Source: a bacterium (GTDB lineage: Bacteria > RBG-13-66-14). Taken from it: DNA of 8,684 nt. How positions within the stretch are numbered: the first letter of the stretch is position 1; each line of letters begins with the position of its first letter. The stretch spans positions 1 through 8,684 of the forward strand of contig DATKYS010000104.1 of assembly GCA_035528375.1 (NCBI GenBank), read 5' to 3'. A program made the translations under genes and the position numbers. Positions 1 through 5,931 of this stretch are shown one piece after another. The notes under the pieces were generated by a model. That model made no database searches and was not told the origin of the DNA. It was given only the letters and a program-made list of their open reading frames with translations.

Positions 1-1
1 C

Positions 2-39
2 GTAGAAAACGCGGCGGCCCGCGGAGGGGCCGCCCTACA
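2..39. repeat. REP-like hairpin with CTACA tail (copy B)
   Basis: GGCGGCCC (13-20) and GGGCCGCC (27-34) form an 8-bp perfect stem around a 6-nt loop. The flanking GTAG (2-5) and CTAC (35-38) can pair outside it. The shared CCGCCCTACAT right end links it to copy A, while the inner stem differs in sequence but still pairs, as expected of structure-conserved repeats. Confidence 0.55.
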
Positions 40-50
40 TCATCGCAAGC

Positions 51-77
51 GGCGGGGATTAAAATCCCCGCCCTACA
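51..77. repeat. REP-like hairpin with CTACA tail (copy A)
   Basis: GGCGGGGAT (51-59) and ATCCCCGCC (64-72) form a 9-bp perfect stem around a 4-nt loop, followed by CTACA. The flank matches copy B: both end in CCGCCCTACAT or CCGCCCTACAT-like sequence. The form is that of dispersed intergenic REP elements. Confidence 0.6.
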
Positions 78-98
78 TTCAGGCGCATGGCGATGGAT

Positions 99-129
99 AA
101 AAAAAACGGGCGGGTGTGGGCACACGCCC
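99..129 (-). terminator. Second, backup intrinsic terminator
   Basis: On the minus strand, GGGCGTGT pairs with ACAC and GCCC across a 2-nt CC bulge, with a GCCC loop, and is followed by G and eight T residues (99-106). It lies about 25 nt beyond the first terminator. The stem is less perfect but the T-run is longer. Confidence 0.7.
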
Positions 130-154
130 CAACGGCGCGGACCCCGAGCGGCGT

Positions 155-180
155 AAAAAAGGGGACGCCGGGCGTCCCCT
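155..180 (-). terminator. Intrinsic terminator after rpoZ
   Basis: On the minus strand, a 9-bp perfect stem (AGGGGACGC paired with GCGTCCCCT, 3-nt loop) runs directly into six T residues, 24 nt after the rpoZ stop. This is a canonical rho-independent terminator. Confidence 0.88.
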
Positions 181-203
181 CGTCACTGCACATGATAAGG
201 CGG

Positions 204-530
204 CTACTCCGCCCTCTCCTCGGCGGGATCGAACAGCTCGTCGGGGTTCCGGGCCTCGAGGCTTTTCTCCTGCAGGATTTCGTTGAGGGCGACCACCGTT
301 GACTTCTCCGGACGCGGGACCCCGTAACGCAGCCTGGCGACGTTTATTTCGCGGGCCAGCTTGGCCACCTTCATGACCAGATCGTAGCGGTCCTTCGCCT
401 TGGAGATGAGCTCCTCGATGGATATCTGGTAGAAATTGAAGAGATCCGTGGACCTGGCCTGCAACCGCATGGGTTTAGGTTCCTCTTCAATCAAGCCCTC
501 GGCCTCGGGTTCGTAAACATTTTCGACCAT
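204..530 (-). CDS. rpoZ: DNA-directed RNA polymerase omega subunit
   Basis: This 108-residue protein is assigned to the omega/Rpb6 family from DRYDLVMKVAKLAREIN (about 47-63), which matches the family's NRFELVLxAAxRARxL helix, and from KSTVVALNEIL (about 76-86), matching the following conserved ALxEI segment. Omega binds the beta-prime subunit and helps assemble and stabilise RNA polymerase. The ATG at 530 was chosen because TAGGAG lies 4 nt upstream; the longer frame from a GTG at 572 would overlap the preceding gene and add 14 unrelated residues. An acidic N-terminal extension (EPEAEGLIEEEPKP) and an acidic C-terminal tail lie outside the conserved core. It is the last gene of the operon and is followed by two terminators. 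The short length makes the family call less secure than for its neighbours. Confidence 0.78.
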   Translation of the reverse strand: MVENVYEPEAEGLIEEEPKPMRLQARSTDLFNFYQISIEELISKAKDRYDLVMKVAKLAREINVARLRYGVPRPEKSTVVALNEILQEKSLEARNPDELFDPAEERAE

Positions 531-534
531 TTCG

Positions 535-540
535 CTCCTA
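535..540 (-). promoter_or_regulatory. Ribosome-binding site overlapping the parvulin stop codon
   Basis: TAGGAG contains the TAG stop of the TPR-bearing parvulin and lies 4 nt before the ATG at 530. It decides the rpoZ start in favour of 530 over the GTG at 572. Confidence 0.7.
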
Positions 541-2106
541 AAGGCCTTCGGGAAGTTCGATGTCCTCGTCACGCATGTGCTCGAGCATGTACCGGGCGCT
601 CTCGGAGAGGTCGCCGCGGGGCCAGCGCTCGAGGTAGGCGTTGAACGCCGCCTCGGCCTCGTCGTAGTTCTTCAGCTTGTCCGAGTACAGAAAGCCTATC
701 ATGAACTGAGCCTTGGGCGCCTCGTCGGAGTCGGGGTAGAACTCGAGGATTTTCTTGTAGTAGCTGACCGCGGTGGGCGGCGGGGCCGCCTCGGCCAGGG
801 CGTAAAGCTCGGTCGGGCTTTCCTTGGGTTTCGGTTCGGCGAAGAGGTTTTCCTCGTTCACCACCACGTCGTACTGCTCGCGAAGCTCGGTGAAGAAATC
901 CTGGACGCGCTGGTTGGAGGCTTCACTGATTATTCGACCCCGGACCGCCCCTCGCACCTCTTCGTAAGGTTTCTGACGCGGCTCCAGGTGCGATACTCTC
1001 TGCGCGATGACCCAGCCCGAATCTATCGCGAGCGGTTCCGAGTACTGCCCGTCAAGCAGCTCTTTTATCGCATGGTTGATGACCATGCGGGATTTCCTCC
1101 CCAGGGCCAGGATGGGCGAGGAGGGCTTCAGATAACCCAGAAGGCCGCCGTCGGGAGCGGACGATTCGTCTTCGGAGTACTCTCCGACGACCCGTTCGAA
1201 GCTCTCGCCCCTCTCCAAAGCCTGGTGCGCCGCCTTGATTTTATCCTCCTCCGCGCAGACGATGATGCGGAGCTGGACCTGCTCTTCGTCCAGGTATTCC
1301 CCCTTGTGCTCCTCGTAGAAATTGATGGCGTCGGCTTCGGGAACGAGGATGTAGTCGGCGATGCGGGATTTCACCCGGTCGAAGTCCAGGGCCTTGGACT
1401 CGATATTCTCCTCGACCAGGAGCAGGTGCCAGCCGAGTTTGCTCTGAACGGGGCCCGCCACCTCGCCCACCGGAAGGCCGAAGATGACCGCCTGCAGCTC
1501 GGGCACGGCGCCGAGCTGGGGGATGGGCATGTCCTTCGTCACCAGCCCCAGCATCCCGCCCAGACGTCTGGTCTTGACGTCGGTGGTGTCGGCCTTGGCC
1601 AGGTCGGAGAAGGAAATCTCGCCGGCTGCGAGACGGGCCTTGCCCGCCAGGGCGTCCTCCTCGGTCGCATAGAGGATGTGGCGCAGGCGAACCTGGGCGT
1701 CGGTCATGAACTCGTCGCGGTGGCTGTCGTAGTATTTGCGGAGGGTTTCTTCGGAGTAGCCGTAGAACTCGCCGAAGAAATCCTCGTAGTAGGCGATGGC
1801 CAGGGAGCGCACGCGGGCCTGTTCGATCTGGCGCTCCACCTTGGGATCCGAATCCAGGTCCTCGTCGAGAGCGGCCAGGTAGAGCACCTGCTCCTGGATT
1901 ATCTGATCCAGGAAGCCCCGCCGGCCCTCCTCATCGGTCAGCATGGACTGGTACTGGGGCGGCAGATCGGCTATCCGCTGCTCCAGGTCGTCAATGGTGA
2001 AGGGCTCGCCGTCTATCCAGGCGACGGGGCGGTCGTCCTGGGCCGGCGTCGCCAGACACATCGAGAGGACGGCAAGAACGGTACAGATGAAGGCTGTTCT
2101 GAGCAT
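538..2106 (-). CDS. Periplasmic SurA/PpiC-like peptidyl-prolyl isomerase with C-terminal TPR region
   Basis: This 522-residue protein starts at ATG with AGGTGA 4 nt upstream. It has a signal peptide (FICTVLAVLSMCLATPA, probable cut before Gln23); LSMC is a poor lipobox, so it is likely soluble. About 28-125 is a SurA_N-like helical region. The first parvulin domain (about 140-233) keeps RHIL (His143), LGG and GWH. The second (about 279-375) reads RIIV and GWV at those sites, so both histidines are gone. About 431-512 is a tetratricopeptide-like region (AVSYYKKILEFYPDSDEAPKA, then YDEAEAAFNAYLERWP) of the kind seen in BamD and YbgF/CpoB, an unusual addition for a SurA relative. It lies 40 nt after its paralogue, and its stop codon is built into the ribosome-binding site of rpoZ. 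The likely role is chaperoning outer-membrane proteins through the periplasm. Confidence 0.87.
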   Translation of the reverse strand: MLRTAFICTVLAVLSMCLATPAQDDRPVAWIDGEPFTIDDLEQRIADLPPQYQSMLTDEEGRRGFLDQIIQEQVLYLAALDEDLDSDPKVERQIEQARVRSLAIAYYEDFFGEFYGYSEETLRKYYDSHRDEFMTDAQVRLRHILYATEEDALAGKARLAAGEISFSDLAKADTTDVKTRRLGGMLGLVTKDMPIPQLGAVPELQAVIFGLPVGEVAGPVQSKLGWHLLLVEENIESKALDFDRVKSRIADYILVPEADAINFYEEHKGEYLDEEQVQLRIIVCAEEDKIKAAHQALERGESFERVVGEYSEDESSAPDGGLLGYLKPSSPILALGRKSRMVINHAIKELLDGQYSEPLAIDSGWVIAQRVSHLEPRQKPYEEVRGAVRGRIISEASNQRVQDFFTELREQYDVVVNEENLFAEPKPKESPTELYALAEAAPPPTAVSYYKKILEFYPDSDEAPKAQFMIGFLYSDKLKNYDEAEAAFNAYLERWPRGDLSESARYMLEHMRDEDIELPEGL

Positions 2107-2110
2107 AGTG

Positions 2111-2116
2111 TCACCT
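2111..2116 (-). promoter_or_regulatory. Ribosome-binding site of the TPR-bearing parvulin
   Basis: AGGTGA lies 4 nt before the ATG at 2106, inside the 40-nt gap after the first parvulin gene. No promoter or terminator is visible in that gap, so the two parvulins are likely on one transcript. Confidence 0.6.
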
Positions 2117-2146
2117 CACCGATGACCTGTTTGTCCGTGGTTAGTT

Positions 2147-3436
2147 TTAGCCGGAACCCTCGAGGTAGGCCGAGATTGCCTCCTCGTTTCGTTTGATTCC
2201 CAGGTCCTCTTCGAGGGCGTCGTAGAACTCCTGCTCATTCTCGCGGACCCGTGTCTCGAAGAGCCTCGACTGCGCTTGTGCGCGCACGTTATCGTACTGT
2301 GACTTCTCGCCCGGGGTGAAATCGAGGACCTGGATCACGGCCCAGCCCCGGGATAGCTCGAAAGGTTCACTCATCCCGCCGGGTTTGATGGAGAAGGCCT
2401 CGTCCTCGAAGGTTTTCTCGTCCCCCGTTCCGGCGAACAGGGGCAGGGGTTTCCCGCGGTAGAGCTTGGGGATCAGCCCCCCGTTATCCCTGGTCGCGGC
2501 GTCGAGACTGACCTCGCGGGCGATTTCGTCGAGATTCTCGCCGGCCTTCGCCCGGGCGATAACCCGTTCGGCGTCCTGGCGGGTGGCAGACAGGACGTAG
2601 CGCAGGCTCACCGCGTCGAGGCGGTCGAATTCGTCCCGGTGCGCATCGTAGTAAGCGCGGACGTCCTCCTCCGGGGTGAGGAGCTCCAGGACTATCTGGG
2701 GCTTGGCCTCGTCGAAGGAGAGGGGCTTGCCGGGGTTGAAGGCGTCCACGACGAACACGTGCCAGCCCATCTGGCTCTCCAGCGGACCGAAGGGCTCACC
2801 CACCTCGGCCGAGAAGATGGCCTTGATGACGTAGGGCGGGAGGACCTGGTTGTCGGGATACACCACCGGGAGCCGGCCGCCGTTCACCGCGCTCATCCGG
2901 TCCTTGGAACGCTCGGCGGCCAGTCGGGAGAAGTCGGCCCCGCCCCGGAGCTCGGTGAGGACACGCCCGGCCTCGGCTTCGTTCTCGGTGAGGATGTGCC
3001 TGACATTGGCCTGGGTGGGCGACACCAGTTCGGCGGCGTGATTCTGGTAGTAACCGAAGAGCTCGTCCTCGGAGAAGCCGTAGTTGGCGAAGCTGATGCG
3101 GATGTAGTTGGAGATGATCACGTCCCGGGCGGACTGCTCCAACTGGGCCTGTACGTCGGGAAGCTCGTCCACCCCCGCGGCGAGGGCCGCCTGGTAGAGG
3201 ACCTCCACCTGGATGGATTTTTCTAAAAGCTGCTCCCGTCCCTGGCGTGTTCCCGCCTGCGTGAATCCCTGGTTGCCGAGAAGGGTCGCGGTGCGCTGGA
3301 GATTCTCGACGGTCAACGCCCCGTCGCCGACGTTGACCAGCACGGTCCCCTCCTCACCGCAGCCGGCGAAGAGCACGACAATGGACAGGGCCAGGGCCGC
3401 GGGGATCGTTATTTCCCTTCGGGCGCGGTTACGCAC
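2147..3436 (-). CDS. Lipoprotein parvulin-type (PpiC/SurA-like) peptidyl-prolyl isomerase
   Basis: This is a 429-residue protein starting at GTG, 3 nt after the fmdB-like stop, with GAGGAG correctly spaced 6 nt upstream. The N-terminus is basic, then hydrophobic, ending in VVLFAGC, a plausible lipobox with Cys26 as the lipidated residue (Phe at -3 is less usual). About 33-130 is a helical SurA_N-like chaperone region. A first parvulin domain covers about 143-232 and keeps RHIL (His147), NGG and GWH. A second covers about 278-373 and keeps NGG, but has RYVL and GWA in place of the conserved histidines. Known relatives (SurA, PrsA, PpiD) catalyse prolyl cis-trans isomerisation and chaperone exported proteins in the periplasm or on the membrane. 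It is a clear paralogue of the next gene and probably arose with it by tandem duplication. Confidence 0.87.
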   Translation of the reverse strand: MRNRARREITIPAALALSIVVLFAGCGEEGTVLVNVGDGALTVENLQRTATLLGNQGFTQAGTRQGREQLLEKSIQVEVLYQAALAAGVDELPDVQAQLEQSARDVIISNYIRISFANYGFSEDELFGYYQNHAAELVSPTQANVRHILTENEAEAGRVLTELRGGADFSRLAAERSKDRMSAVNGGRLPVVYPDNQVLPPYVIKAIFSAEVGEPFGPLESQMGWHVFVVDAFNPGKPLSFDEAKPQIVLELLTPEEDVRAYYDAHRDEFDRLDAVSLRYVLSATRQDAERVIARAKAGENLDEIAREVSLDAATRDNGGLIPKLYRGKPLPLFAGTGDEKTFEDEAFSIKPGGMSEPFELSRGWAVIQVLDFTPGEKSQYDNVRAQAQSRLFETRVRENEQEFYDALEEDLGIKRNEEAISAYLEGSG

Positions 3437-3439
3437 CGG

Positions 3440-3733
3440 TCACTCCTCGGGGTCGGGCTTTTTACCGTCGGTTTTCGCGGGGGATTTTTCGGCGGGTTTG
3501 CCATCGGTCTCCGTATCGCGCTCCCGCCTCTCGGCCTTTTTATAGGATTCGGGGCGGTAGTCGGTGGCGTAGAATCCGGAGCCTCGGAAGATCAACCCCG
3601 CGCCGGGTGAGGGCAGCCTTCGGATCGGCCCTCGGCCGCACTCGGGACAGCTCTCCGGATCCCCGGCGGTGATGGGGAGGAAGAGCTCGAAACGGTTGGC
3701 GCAGCTCTCGCAGAGGAATTCGTATGTCGGCAT
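3440..3733 (-). CDS. FmdB-family putative regulatory zinc-ribbon protein
   Basis: This 97-residue protein opens with MPTYEFLCESC, the hallmark start of the FmdB/CxxC_CxxC_SSSS family. Two CxxC pairs (Cys8/Cys11 and Cys29/Cys32) form a predicted zinc ribbon. Residues 33-58 (RRLPSPGAGLIFRGSGFYATDY) match the conserved segment after the ribbon. Residues 61-97 are a highly charged Lys/Glu/Asp tail, likely disordered and not conserved in the family. The family name comes from a putative regulator of formamidase genes, but the biochemical role of most members is unknown. It is the first gene of the operon and sits just below a near-consensus promoter. It has only a weak purine stretch (AAAAGCG) as ribosome-binding site. 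Its 3' end contains the ribosome-binding site of the next gene. Confidence 0.88.
   Translation of the reverse strand: MPTYEFLCESCANRFELFLPITAGDPESCPECGRGPIRRLPSPGAGLIFRGSGFYATDYRPESYKKAERRERDTETDGKPAEKSPAKTDGKKPDPEE
3443..3448 (-). promoter_or_regulatory. Ribosome-binding site inside the end of the fmdB-like gene
   Basis: GAGGAG encodes the last two Glu codons of the FmdB-like protein and stands 6 nt before the GTG at 3436. It supports the GTG start of the lipoprotein parvulin and coupling to fmdB translation. Confidence 0.65.
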
Positions 3734-3765
3734 GGTTCGCTTTTAGGCGGGTCGAGCGGCTGGAA

Positions 3766-3795
3766 AGTATACTTAAAGCCGCCGCGCCGTGTCAA
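3766..3795 (-). promoter_or_regulatory. Near-consensus sigma70-type promoter for the fmdB-parvulin-rpoZ operon
   Basis: On the minus strand a perfect -35 TTGACA (3790-3795) is followed by an 18-bp spacer and a -10 TATACT (3766-3771, five of six consensus bases). Transcription would start near 3759, giving a leader of about 25 nt before the ATG at 3733. It is the only strong promoter match I found in the window, and it sits in the only sizeable gap upstream of a multi-gene run. Confidence 0.75.
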
Positions 3796-3844
3796 GGTGC
3801 GGCGCGGGTTTTGCTTTTCCCCGATCGGCCGCGCATGCTTCGGC

Positions 3845-3866
3845 GGGCGGGTTCGTGGACCCGCCC
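3845..3866. other. Strong intergenic hairpin after the second PorV/PorQ gene
   Basis: GGGCGGGT (3845-3852) and ACCCGCCC (3859-3866) form a perfect 8-bp stem with a 6-nt loop, 29 nt after the stop of the barrel gene. No T-run follows on the minus strand, so it is either a U-less terminator or transcript-stabilising hairpin, or another REP-like element; its GGGCGG core resembles the hairpins near base 1. It lies upstream of the operon promoter and probably separates the two transcription units. Confidence 0.55.
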
Positions 3867-3895
3867 ATCCACCGGTCGTCACCCTGGATCTCGAG

Positions 3896-4846
3896 TCAGA
3901 ACGTGTAGCTCACGCTGAAGCGGTTCTTCATGCCGAAGAGCTCGCCCTCGGGCTGCTGGGCGAAGTCGAACTGGATGCCCAGGTAGCGTACGCTGAACCC
4001 GAAGCTGGTCCCCACGACCGCCGCCGATTCGTCGGAGTAGTAGCCGATGCGCAGGCCGACGATGCCGGCGTACCAGTATTCACCGCCCACTCCGAACACC
4101 GCCTCGCCGAGCTCCGTCTCCAGATCATCGTCGAGCCCCAACATGTACTTGGAGTAATCGAAGCTGAACCGCATCTCGTTGAAATCGTCGTTGAAGGGAA
4201 TCTCGTAGGCCAGGCCGAGCTTCAGCATGCGCGGCAGCGGCGCGGGGACTTTCTGGTAGACGAGGTCCGTCCCCAGGTTCATCACCATAGCGCCCACCGA
4301 GAGCTTCTCCAGCGGCGTCTTCCAGAGAAGACCCGCGTCGAAGGCCACCGCCTGGGCCACGTTTTCGTTGGAGAGGTGATCGTAAACGTACTTCAGCGTA
4401 CCACCCACCCCCAACGCGTCCTCGATGATGTCGTACCCGTACGACAGGCCGACGGATAGCCCGTAGGCGGCCATGTAGCCGATGGGCTGGGGGCTCTCCT
4501 TGGTAATGGCGATGAGGCCGGCGTTGGAGTAGAGGACCCAGATGCCGAAGGTGCCGATGTCCTCGAAGTTGTGGATGTAGCCGAGGTAGTCGTAGTAGAT
4601 GTCATTGCCCTCGAGGGAGCGGTCGGAGTGCATGGCGCCGACCATGTGGTCGGAGAAGAAGCCGAGGCCGGCGGGGTTGTAGTAGGTGGCGTGGACGTCG
4701 TCGGCCACGGCTGTAAAGGCCTTGCCCATGCCGCCGGGTCGGGCGCCGGGGTCCATCGTCAGCCAGGGAACGGTGATGCTGACCGCGTCGGCCAGGGCGA
4801 CGCCGATCGGGATGAGTATCAACAACGCCAAAAACGTCCTGCGCAT
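3896..4846 (-). CDS. PorV/PorQ-family outer-membrane beta-barrel protein (second copy)
   Basis: This is a 316-residue protein. I chose the ATG at 4846 because a GGGAG sits just upstream and the protein then begins with a clean signal peptide (MRRTFLALLILIPIGVALA, cut before Asp20). The in-frame GTG at 4903 would add 19 hydrophilic residues in front of it. The mature N-terminus has the family signature (DPGARPGGMGKAFTAVADD, then TYYNPAGLGF). The C-terminal half matches the usual PorV pattern: GVGGEYWY followed by a glycine-rich strand (GLRIGYY), YLGIQFDFA, and a final strand RFSVSYTF ending in phenylalanine. It lies 111 nt after the first copy on the same strand and is clearly diverged from it. 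It may be a second shuttle with different cargo or a PorQ-like protein; the sequence does not decide. A strong hairpin follows at 3845-3866. Confidence 0.8.
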   Translation of the reverse strand: MRRTFLALLILIPIGVALADAVSITVPWLTMDPGARPGGMGKAFTAVADDVHATYYNPAGLGFFSDHMVGAMHSDRSLEGNDIYYDYLGYIHNFEDIGTFGIWVLYSNAGLIAITKESPQPIGYMAAYGLSVGLSYGYDIIEDALGVGGTLKYVYDHLSNENVAQAVAFDAGLLWKTPLEKLSVGAMVMNLGTDLVYQKVPAPLPRMLKLGLAYEIPFNDDFNEMRFSFDYSKYMLGLDDDLETELGEAVFGVGGEYWYAGIVGLRIGYYSDESAAVVGTSFGFSVRYLGIQFDFAQQPEGELFGMKNRFSVSYTF

Positions 4847-4957
4847 GCCACTCCCGCTGCGGTTCCGGTGTGGGGGTACGTTAACACGCGACCGACCACC
4901 CACTCAAGCCGGTCTTTACCCGTTTCCCGTATACGCTGGCTTTCCCGAATAGTTCCT

Positions 4958-5920
4958 TCAGAAGGCGACGGCGACGCTGACCCTATGGGTGGAGCCCAGC
5001 TCGTGGTTGAGCCAGCAGTAGTCCAGTGAAATACCCCACAGAGACACCCCGCCGCCCAGGGTGAGCTTCCCCCGGTCGGCGCCCAGGCGAGCCGAGAACA
5101 CGTCGGCCACGGTGAGCTCGAGGCCCCCGTGCAGGTCGAGGCTGATGTCGCCGAGATCGAGCTGCGCCGCGTCACCGTAGTCGGCGAGGATGAACTCGGC
5201 GTCGCCGGAGAGGGTCAGCACGCTGTCTATCCCGGCCAGGTCCAAGCCCCACGCCCCCCCGAGCACCACGCGCGGGTCGAAGGTGTCCGCGGTGCCGTTG
5301 CTCCAGGTTTTGACGGTGTAGGGATCGTGGACCACCAGGGCCAGTCCCGCCCGTTCCGACGGCCGCCAGAGGACCCCCAGATCGAAGCCGAACCCGTCGG
5401 CGGTGACCGCGCCACCTTCCGACGTGTCGGGGACCAGGTCGTCGTACAGGTAGCGGACGGTGACACCCGCCGAAAGATTCTCCACGAGCTGCCGCGCGTA
5501 GGTAAGCTGGAAGGCGTTGCTCGTGGAGTCCACCACGTCGTAAACCTCGGGCCGGCCGTCCTCGCCCCAGCGGGTCAGCTTGATGTCGTCGTAGCCGGTG
5601 CGGATCCAGGAGAGGGCGAAGGAGCCCAGACTCTCGTCGGGGGTCCAGAAGCCGGCGAGGGTGTCGTAGTTGACCAGGCCGGCGAAACGGCTGGAGTGCA
5701 TGAAGAGCCCGCCGTAGTTCCCGGCGAAGGCCAGGCCCGCGGGGTTGTAGGCCGGGGCGGCGGCGTCCACGGCCAGCGCCGAGTAGGCCCCGCCCAGGGC
5801 CATCCCACGGGCGCCGAAGCCCGCCGTCAGATAATCCCCGGCGTACAGGGTGTCCCCGTCGGCCGCGACCGCGGTGACGACGAGCAAACCCAGAAGCACC
5901 GTCGGCTGTGTCACGCGCAC
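4958..5920 (-). CDS. PorV/PorQ-family outer-membrane beta-barrel protein (first copy)
   Basis: This 320-residue protein starts at GTG and has a signal peptide (hydrophobic run LLGLLVVTAVA, likely cut near residues 19-20). The mature N-terminus carries the family signature at about 34-65: GFGARGMALGGAYSALA, then APAYNPAGLAF. The rest alternates polar and hydrophobic residues as in a transmembrane barrel and ends in phenylalanine (VSVAVAF), the usual last residue recognised by the BAM machinery. The start lies 8 nt after the stop of the PorU-like gene, and the TAGGAG ribosome-binding site includes that stop codon, so the two are probably co-translated. In Bacteroidota PorV is a FadL-like barrel that shuttles type IX cargo to PorU. 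The position directly after the peptidase gene favours a PorV role, but the family also contains PorQ and many uncharacterised members, so no symbol is assigned. Confidence 0.8.
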   Translation of the reverse strand: MRVTQPTVLLGLLVVTAVAADGDTLYAGDYLTAGFGARGMALGGAYSALAVDAAAPAYNPAGLAFAGNYGGLFMHSSRFAGLVNYDTLAGFWTPDESLGSFALSWIRTGYDDIKLTRWGEDGRPEVYDVVDSTSNAFQLTYARQLVENLSAGVTVRYLYDDLVPDTSEGGAVTADGFGFDLGVLWRPSERAGLALVVHDPYTVKTWSNGTADTFDPRVVLGGAWGLDLAGIDSVLTLSGDAEFILADYGDAAQLDLGDISLDLHGGLELTVADVFSARLGADRGKLTLGGGVSLWGISLDYCWLNHELGSTHRVSVAVAF

Positions 5921-5925
5921 GAAAG

Positions 5926-5931
5926 CTCCTA
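5926..5931 (-). promoter_or_regulatory. Ribosome-binding site overlapping the porU stop codon
   Basis: TAGGAG contains the TAG stop of the PorU-like gene and lies 5 nt before the GTG start at 5920. It fixes the start of the first barrel gene and suggests translational coupling. Confidence 0.7.

Noticed and set aside
87-302. 71-codon plus-strand frame at the left end
   Set aside because: It runs through both terminators and into the antisense of rpoZ, and has no visible ribosome-binding site.
531-572. Longer rpoZ start at a GTG (572)
   Set aside because: It overlaps the preceding gene and has a poorer ribosome-binding site than the ATG at 530.
577-2196. 539-codon open frame on the plus strand
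   Set aside because: It lies antisense to the TPR-bearing parvulin and runs into the lipoprotein parvulin. Its translation is rich in Val, Gly, Leu and Arg with no domain, as expected of a shadow frame in GC-rich DNA.
3797-4459. 220-codon plus-strand frame
   Set aside because: Antisense to the second barrel gene, with no recognisable domain.
4847-4957. Possible promoter for the second barrel gene (TTGAGT with a TTAACG-like -10)
   Set aside because: The -10 matches consensus at only two of six positions, so no call is made; no terminator is visible here either.
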